Below, piece after piece: positions 1 through 3,164 of a stretch of DNA of 5,562 bases. The translations under genes and the position numbers were made by a program. Under the pieces are notes generated by a model that was not told the DNA's origin, made no database searches, and saw only the letters and a list, made by a program, of their open reading frames with translations. The stretch covers positions 1 through 5,562 of the forward strand of contig JAEMSB010000333.1 in NCBI GenBank assembly GCA_016463045.1, in the 5' to 3' direction. Within the stretch, counting starts at the first letter, position 1; each line of letters starts with the position of its first letter. This stretch comes from Niveispirillum sp. (GTDB lineage Bacteria > Pseudomonadota > Alphaproteobacteria > Azospirillales > Azospirillaceae).

Positions 1-342
1 GACAATCCCACCATCCCCACCCTGCCCGCTCCCGACGATATCGGTCAGACGCTGGATAGCCTGCTGTCGCTGCTGACCCAGGGCGACAAGACCCTGGGCG
101 AAGGAGAGATGGTCGATCTCTATGGTCTGGAGCGGGAGGTGAAGCCCATCCTGGACACGATCCTGGCCCTGCCGCCACCGCAGGCGCGGTCACTTCTGCC
201 GAAACTGGAACAGGTGATGGCCGCGCTGGATCAGGTGGCGGGCACGCTGGAGCGCGTGCATGGTGACAAGTTGGGGGGACGGGAGACGCACGCCACCCGC
301 ATGCGCGCCGCCCAGGCCTATCGTACCGGCAAGGATATGTGA
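1..342 (+). CDS. Partial small helical protein, possibly FlgN-like flagellar chaperone (5' end outside window)
   Basis: The frame is open from base 1 to the TGA at 340-342, giving 113 visible residues; the true start lies upstream. An internal ATG at 109 exists but coding-like sequence continues before it, so I do not take it as the start. The protein is soluble-looking and mostly helical, with regularly spaced leucines (DSLLSLL, PKLEQVMAALDQVAGTLERV), no signal peptide and no membrane segment. The C-terminus ends in RMRAAQAYRTGKDM. Alphaproteobacterial FlgN-like export chaperones are short, leucine-patterned helical proteins that often end in a similar alanine/tyrosine tail. That resemblance, and the position directly before fliO, suggests a flagellar role, but this is inference and I do not recognise a diagnostic motif. 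The stop codon directly abuts the fliO start, so the two are probably co-translated. It could equally be an uncharacterised protein of the flagellar operon. Confidence 0.8.
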   Translation, partial: DNPTIPTLPAPDDIGQTLDSLLSLLTQGDKTLGEGEMVDLYGLEREVKPILDTILALPPPQARSLLPKLEQVMAALDQVAGTLERVHGDKLGGRETHATRMRAAQAYRTGKDM

Positions 343-663
343 ATGGACGCGGCCAATTACCTGCGGCTGATCCTGGCGCTGGGTGCCGTTCTGGCGCTGA
401 TCGCGGTTTTCGCGGTTCTGCTGCGCCGTTATGGGCCCGCCGCCGGGCTGGCCGTACGCCGGAAAGGTGATAAAAGGCTGAGCGTGGTGGAGGTGATGGC
501 GCTCGACGCGCGCCGCCGGCTGGTGCTGGTGCGGCGCGACGGGGTGGAACATCTGCTGCTGCTGGGCATCGGGGAGGACCGGGTGGTGGAGACGGGGATC
601 ATTCCGCCGGGGGATTTCAAGGCGGCGCTGGACCGCCAGGAACAGGCGGGGTCCGCACCATGA
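343..663 (+). CDS. fliO: Flagellar biosynthetic protein FliO
   Basis: FliO is a small inner-membrane protein that helps FliP assemble into the export gate of the flagellar type III secretion system. The 106-residue product has one N-terminal membrane helix (about residues 7-27, rich in Leu, Ala and Val), then a basic RR pair and a short cytoplasmic domain. That domain carries the typical FliO pattern KRLSVVEVMALDARRRLVLVRRD followed by a GVEHLLLLG strand (about residues 44-75). Length and layout fit short FliO proteins of alphaproteobacteria. The ATG directly follows the TGA of the preceding gene (TGAATG), and AAGGA at 331-335 gives a ribosome binding site 7 bases before it, inside the upstream gene. 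The stop overlaps the start of fliP. FliO is poorly conserved in general, so the call leans on topology, the domain pattern and the fliP neighbour. Confidence 0.88.
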   Translation: MDAANYLRLILALGAVLALIAVFAVLLRRYGPAAGLAVRRKGDKRLSVVEVMALDARRRLVLVRRDGVEHLLLLGIGEDRVVETGIIPPGDFKAALDRQEQAGSAP

Positions 664-1418
664 TGGCGCCTATGCTATTGCTTTGCCGCCGCTTGGCGCT
701 ACCGCTGCTGGGTCTGATGCTGCTGTCGGCGGGGCCGGCGGCGGCGCAAAGCCTGTCATTGGACTTAGGCGACCAGGGGGCCAGCGGAACGGGCCGGATC
801 ATCCAGTTCGTGATGCTGCTGACGGTGCTGTCCCTGGCACCCAGCATCCTGATCATGATGACCTGCTTTGTCCGCATCACCATCGTCCTCAGCTTCCTGC
901 GGTCGGCGCTGGGCACCATGCAGGTGCCGCCCAATCAGGTGCTGGTCAGCCTGGCCATGTTCCTGACCTTCTTCATCATGGCACCGACGCTTCAGGCCTC
1001 TTACGACCGGGGCCTGCGCCCGCTGATCAATGAAGAGATTGACGAGATCACGGCCTTCAAGCGGGCGGTGGAGCCGTTTCACGCCTTTATGACCCGGCAT
1101 GTGCGCGAACGTGACCTTCAGCTGTTCATGGATATGTCGAAGACGGCACCCGTGGCCAAGCCGGAAGATGTGCCGATCCATGTCCTGATCCCCGCCTTCA
1201 TGCTGTCGGAACTGAAGCGCAGCTTTGAGATCGGGTTTTTAGTCTTTGTGCCGTTCCTGGTGATCGACATGGTGGTGTCATCGGTGCTGATGGCGATGGG
1301 CATGATGATGCTACCACCAGCGATGATCTCACTGCCGTTCAAACTGATCTTCTTTGTGCTGATCGATGGCTGGTACCTGATCGTCGGATCGCTGGTGCAG
1401 AGTTTCGGGGAGATATAG
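660..1418 (+). CDS. fliP: Flagellar biosynthetic protein FliP
   Basis: FliP is a core subunit of the inner-membrane export gate (FliP-FliQ-FliR complex) through which rod, hook and filament proteins pass. The 252-residue product matches the usual FliP length. It starts with a cleavable-looking signal sequence (basic CRR, a leucine-rich core, then GPAAA before Q30), which is characteristic of FliP. Next come hydrophobic segments at about residues 47-65, containing the APSILIMMTCFVRITIVLSF signature region, and about 94-109. A periplasmic loop follows, then the highly conserved C-terminal block from residue 175 (VLIPAFMLSELKRSFEIGF, then FVPFLVIDMVVSSVLMAMGM, MMLPP and the ISLPFKLIFFVLIDGW helix). 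ATG 660 overlaps the fliO stop (ATGA), implying translational coupling; ATG 663 is an alternative with almost the same product. AGGCGGGG at 644-651 can serve as ribosome binding site. FliQ and FliR do not follow: the next gene is on the opposite strand. Confidence 0.97.
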   Translation: MMAPMLLLCRRLALPLLGLMLLSAGPAAAQSLSLDLGDQGASGTGRIIQFVMLLTVLSLAPSILIMMTCFVRITIVLSFLRSALGTMQVPPNQVLVSLAMFLTFFIMAPTLQASYDRGLRPLINEEIDEITAFKRAVEPFHAFMTRHVRERDLQLFMDMSKTAPVAKPEDVPIHVLIPAFMLSELKRSFEIGFLVFVPFLVIDMVVSSVLMAMGMMMLPPAMISLPFKLIFFVLIDGWYLIVGSLVQSFGEI

Positions 1419-1428
1419 CCTCCCCGAA
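1404..1428. terminator. GC-rich hairpin in the fliP/moxR convergent junction, enclosing the fliP stop
   Basis: TTCGGGGAG (1404-1412) and CTCCCCGAA (1420-1428) are perfect 9-base inverted repeats around a 7-base loop that holds the fliP TAG. On the minus strand the hairpin starts about 10 bases after the moxR stop. It could therefore act on both convergent transcripts. Neither side has a clear T run, so it may be a Rho-assisted terminator or a 3'-end protecting structure rather than a classical intrinsic terminator. Confidence 0.5.
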
Positions 1429-1438
1429 CGCCAAAGCC

Positions 1439-2287
1439 TCAGCCGTTATTCCGCCGCGCCAGGAAGGCCAGACGTTCGAACAGGTGGACATCCTGTTCGT
1501 TCTTCAACAGCGCGCCATGCAGCGGCGGGATCAGTTTCTTCGGGTCGCGCTGACGCAGCGTTTCCGGCGACACATCCTCCACCAGCAACAGGCGGATCCA
1601 GTCCAGCAGTTCCGACGTGCTGGGCTTCTTCTTCAGGCCCGGCACGTCGCGCACCTCATAGAACAGGGTCAGGGCGTCGCGCAGCAGTTCAGCCTTCAGA
1701 TCGGGGAAATGCACCTCCACGATACGGGCCATCGTGTCGGCATCAGGAAAGCGGATATAGTGGAAGAAGCAGCGGCGCAGGAAGGCGTCGGGCAGCTCCT
1801 TCTCATTGTTGGACGTAATGATAACTACGGGACGCTTGGCCGCCTTGATGGTCTCCCCCGTCTCGTAGACGAAGAATTCCATACGGTCGAGTTCCTGGAG
1901 AAGGTCGTTCGGGAACTCGATATCGGCCTTGTCGATCTCATCAATCAGCAGGACGGGCGAGTCCTCGGCCTCGAACGCGTTCCAGAGCGGACCCTTGCGG
2001 ATATAGTTCTTGATGTCCTTGACGCGCGGGTCGCCCAGCTGGCTGTCGCGCAGGCGGGAGACGGCATCATATTCGTACAGGCCCTGCTGTGCCTTTGTCG
2101 TAGATTTGACATGCCAGGACAGTAGCGGTCGGCCCAGCGCCTTTGCCACCTCCTGCGCCAGCACCGTCTTGCCGGTGCCGGGTTCGCCCTTCACCAGCAG
2201 CGGACGCTGCAAGGTGATGGCGGCATTCACGGCGACGCGAAGGTCATCGGTGGCGACGTAATCCTGGGTGCCTTGGAAACGGGTCAT
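1439..2287 (-). CDS. MoxR-family AAA+ ATPase
   Basis: This is a 282-residue cytoplasmic AAA+ ATPase of the MoxR family, whose members act as chaperone-like machines that usually work with a VWA-domain (MIDAS) protein to mature or insert cofactors into target complexes. Visible motifs are Walker A GEPGTGKT (34-41), Walker B LLIDEID (113-119), sensor 1 IITSNNEKELPDAF (156-169) and an arginine pair R171/R172 at the expected arginine-finger position. The N-terminal FQGTQDYVATDDLRVAVNAA and the RPLLVKGEPGTGKT context resemble the PA2707/CoxD-like branch, which is normally encoded next to a CoxE-like VWA gene. No such gene follows here: the stop lies 20 bases from the convergent fliP stop. The ATG at 2287 is placed by the conserved N-terminus; the upstream ribosome binding site (AGAG) is weak. 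The physiological target cannot be told from this window. Sure of the family, unsure of the subfamily. Confidence 0.93.
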   Translation of the reverse strand: MTRFQGTQDYVATDDLRVAVNAAITLQRPLLVKGEPGTGKTVLAQEVAKALGRPLLSWHVKSTTKAQQGLYEYDAVSRLRDSQLGDPRVKDIKNYIRKGPLWNAFEAEDSPVLLIDEIDKADIEFPNDLLQELDRMEFFVYETGETIKAAKRPVVIITSNNEKELPDAFLRRCFFHYIRFPDADTMARIVEVHFPDLKAELLRDALTLFYEVRDVPGLKKKPSTSELLDWIRLLLVEDVSPETLRQRDPKKLIPPLHGALLKNEQDVHLFERLAFLARRNNG

Positions 2288-2328
2288 GGTCTCTGTTGCG
2301 CTCGGGCCATTGGGTTAGCGCGGCATCA

Positions 2329-2357
2329 TTGCCGGAACGGCCCGGAATGGCTACCCT
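2329..2357 (+). promoter_or_regulatory. Candidate promoter of the 62-residue gene
   Basis: TTGCCG (2329-2334) and TACCCT (2352-2357) are separated by exactly 17 bases and match sigma-70 -35 and -10 boxes at 4/6 and 3/6 positions. Transcription would begin near 2364, leaving a leader of about 20 bases that contains the GGAGGT ribosome binding site. The spacer contains a tandem 10-base direct repeat (see the repeat entry). The -10 match is weak, so this is a suggestion only. No convincing promoter for the divergent moxR was found in the same gap (2288-2386). Confidence 0.27.
2332..2351 (+). repeat. Tandem 10-base direct repeat in the moxR / 62-residue gene intergenic gap
   Basis: CCGGAACGGC (2332-2341) is followed immediately by CCGGAATGGC (2342-2351), differing at one base. 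The 10-base period is about one helical turn, so a protein could read both copies on the same DNA face. The repeat lies between the divergent moxR and the 62-residue gene. In such GC-rich sequence a two-copy repeat may also arise by chance. Confidence 0.5.
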
Positions 2358-2386
2358 GAAAACATCGTCACGCGGAGGTCCTGAAC

Positions 2387-2575
2387 ATGCGGCAGGTTCT
2401 GAACGACGTTACCCCCGAACAAATGCCCGAAATTTTCCAACGGCTTGGTATCCAACCGGGCCAGCGCCTGCGCATCACGCTGGAGACGCTGGACGAGGAT
2501 GTGACGCTGCCCGGCGATGAGGAAGAAGAGGCAGCAGCCTTCGACTGGGCGCTGGAAGAGGTGGAGCGGGCGTGA
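2387..2575 (+). CDS. Small acidic protein of unknown function
   Basis: The 62-residue product is preceded by a strong ribosome binding site, GGAGGT at 2374-2379, 7 bases before the ATG, which supports that it is translated. I do not recognise the family. It is strongly acidic in its second half (GDEEEEAAAFDWALEEVE) and has no membrane segment or signal peptide. The middle part, LGIQPGQRLRITLETLDED (about residues 20-38), has the PGQ-plus-beta-strand look of AbrB/MazE-type or other small antitoxin folds, but the similarity is short and may be accidental. It is divergent from moxR and convergent with vapD, with only two bases between the stop codons. Possible roles are an orphan antitoxin-like protein, an accessory factor of the neighbouring toxin-antitoxin module, or an unrelated conserved small protein. 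Confidence 0.75.
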   Translation: MRQVLNDVTPEQMPEIFQRLGIQPGQRLRITLETLDEDVTLPGDEEEEAAAFDWALEEVERA

Positions 2576-2577
2576 GG

Positions 2578-2859
2578 TCAGGGCGATTTCACAATGCCCG
2601 TGAAATCCGACCAATGGTCCACTTTAAACGCCCTGATATCGCGAACGCAGGTGGGAAACCAAGGCAGCGCCTTGAGCCCTTGTATCGCGGCGAAGAGATT
2701 GGCGAGATCATCACGCGATGTGATGTAGAGGCTGCCTTGGACGCGGTCGAACCCATAGCGCGCCAGACAGGCTCCGATATCGGAATATGCCTGGGAAACG
2801 CCCTTCGGGTGACGTTGCGCTGTCTCTGCCACCACCAGATCAAAGGCAATCGCAAACAT
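2578..2859 (-). CDS. vapD: VapD-family endoribonuclease toxin
   Basis: The 93-residue product matches VapD, the small Cas2-fold (ferredoxin-like) protein known from Haemophilus and Helicobacter, where it acts as an mRNA-cleaving toxin in a toxin-antitoxin pair. Visible family features are the N-terminal MFAIAFDL with the conserved Asp7, HPKGVSQAYSDIG (17-29), YGFDRVQGSLY (35-45) and the C-terminal VRDIRAFKV (72-80) with WSDFT (83-87). Length equals the family norm and the reading frame is intact, with Asp7 kept, so the toxin is probably functional. The ATG shares its A with the TGA of vapX (TGATG), so translation is coupled to the antitoxin; the ribosome binding site is weak. It runs convergent to the 62-residue gene. 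Although the fold is shared with Cas2, no CRISPR array or other cas gene is present. The family call is secure; activity in this host is inferred. Confidence 0.95.
   Translation of the reverse strand: MFAIAFDLVVAETAQRHPKGVSQAYSDIGACLARYGFDRVQGSLYITSRDDLANLFAAIQGLKALPWFPTCVRDIRAFKVDHWSDFTGIVKSP
2585..2607. terminator. Perfect stem-loop inside the 3' end of vapD, just past the 62-residue gene
   Basis: GATTTCAC (2585-2592) and GTGAAATC (2600-2607) are perfect 8-base inverted repeats with a 7-base loop. The structure starts 9 bases after the stop of the plus-strand 62-residue gene and lies in the last codons of minus-strand vapD (the DFTGIVK region). It could end or protect the plus-strand transcript before it runs antisense through vapD. 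No T run follows, so terminator function is uncertain. Confidence 0.35.
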
Positions 2860-3059
2860 CAGCGATCCCGCGGATCTTCCAGAATCTCAGACAAGCAATA
2901 GTCCAACTCTTCGCCGCTTTCGACGACGCGAATACGCATGGCGCGATCACCACCGGCCAGCCCGTCACCTGCTGAGAGGATTTCATAGACAGGGCCAAGG
3001 GGCCCGAACCGACGCCATGTACCGATAAGCGCCTGAGGCGTTGGCATCTGACTGTCCAT
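2859..3059 (-). CDS. vapX: VapX-like antitoxin (DUF5397-type)
   Basis: The 66-residue product resembles the DUF5397/VapX proteins encoded directly upstream of vapD, which neutralise the VapD ribonuclease by binding it. The core is LIGTWRRFGPLGPVYEIL (11-28), then MRIRVVESGEELDYCLSEIL (41-60) and a short EDPRDR tail. The hydrophilic SGEELDY segment and the final DP element are the parts I associate with this family. ATG 3059 is chosen because GAGAGG (3065-3070) lies 5 bases upstream; a GTG at 3065 is within that ribosome binding site and so is unlikely, and ATG 3047 is a shorter alternative that would still keep the core. The stop overlaps the vapD start by one base, the classic antitoxin-first order that ensures antitoxin is made before toxin. 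A palindrome lies 20 bases upstream. The product has no obvious DNA-binding domain, so autoregulation is uncertain. Confidence 0.87.
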   Translation of the reverse strand: MDSQMPTPQALIGTWRRFGPLGPVYEILSAGDGLAGGDRAMRIRVVESGEELDYCLSEILEDPRDR

Positions 3060-3064
3060 GGTCA

Positions 3065-3070
3065 CCTCTC
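3065..3070 (-). promoter_or_regulatory. Ribosome binding site of vapX
   Basis: On the minus strand GAGAGG (3070 to 3065) is followed by five bases and ATG at 3059. This spacing decides for the 66-residue antitoxin over the in-frame GTG at 3065, which would add only two residues and overlap the site. Confidence 0.7.
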
Positions 3071-3078
3071 AAACCCGT

Positions 3079-3100
3079 GTGCAATTCGGTCGAAGTGTAC
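3079..3100. promoter_or_regulatory. Imperfect palindrome upstream of vapX, candidate operator
   Basis: GTGCAATTCG (3079-3088) and CGAAGTGTAC (3091-3100) form inverted arms matching at 8 of 10 positions around a 2-base centre. It lies 20 bases before the vapX start in the 70-base gap after the alaS terminator, where the vapXD promoter must be. It overlaps a -10-like TACACT on the minus strand (3099 to 3094), though no good -35 box is at the right distance. Binding of VapX, a VapXD complex or another repressor is inference. Confidence 0.35.
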
Positions 3101-3129
3101 GCCAAAGGATCGGACGGAGATAGATACGA

Positions 3130-3155
3130 AAGGGCTGGGTTGTGGCCCAGCCCTT
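3130..3155 (-). terminator. Intrinsic-type terminator of alaS
   Basis: AAGGGCTGGG and CCCAGCCCTT form a perfect 10-base stem with a 6-base loop, beginning 9 bases after the alaS stop. On the minus strand the stem is followed by TCGTATCT, so together with the final TT of the stem the U tract is short and interrupted. It probably ends alaS transcription and insulates the toxin-antitoxin genes downstream from it. Confidence 0.75.
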
Positions 3156-3164
3156 GGTTCGTTC

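Noticed and set aside
765..1181. Minus-strand open frame opposite fliP
   Set aside because: His/Gln/Asp-rich composition without motifs; the plus strand encodes a full-length FliP.
1484..2125. Long open frame (213 codons) on the plus strand opposite moxR
   Set aside because: It is the antisense shadow of moxR in GC-rich DNA; it lacks recognisable motifs, whereas the minus strand has Walker A, Walker B and sensor motifs throughout.
2578..2859. VapD taken as Cas2, hinting at a CRISPR locus
   Set aside because: The sequence has VapD-specific blocks (VRDIRAFKV, SDFT); no repeat-spacer array and no other cas gene is present. Only the fold is shared.
2572..2901. Plus-strand open frame of 109 codons across vapD and the vapX end
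   Set aside because: It is antisense to two recognisable family members, its product looks low-quality, and it overlaps the end of the 62-residue gene.
2859..3065. GTG start at 3065 for vapX
   Set aside because: The GTG is part of the GAGAGGTG ribosome binding site for ATG 3059 and has no good site of its own.
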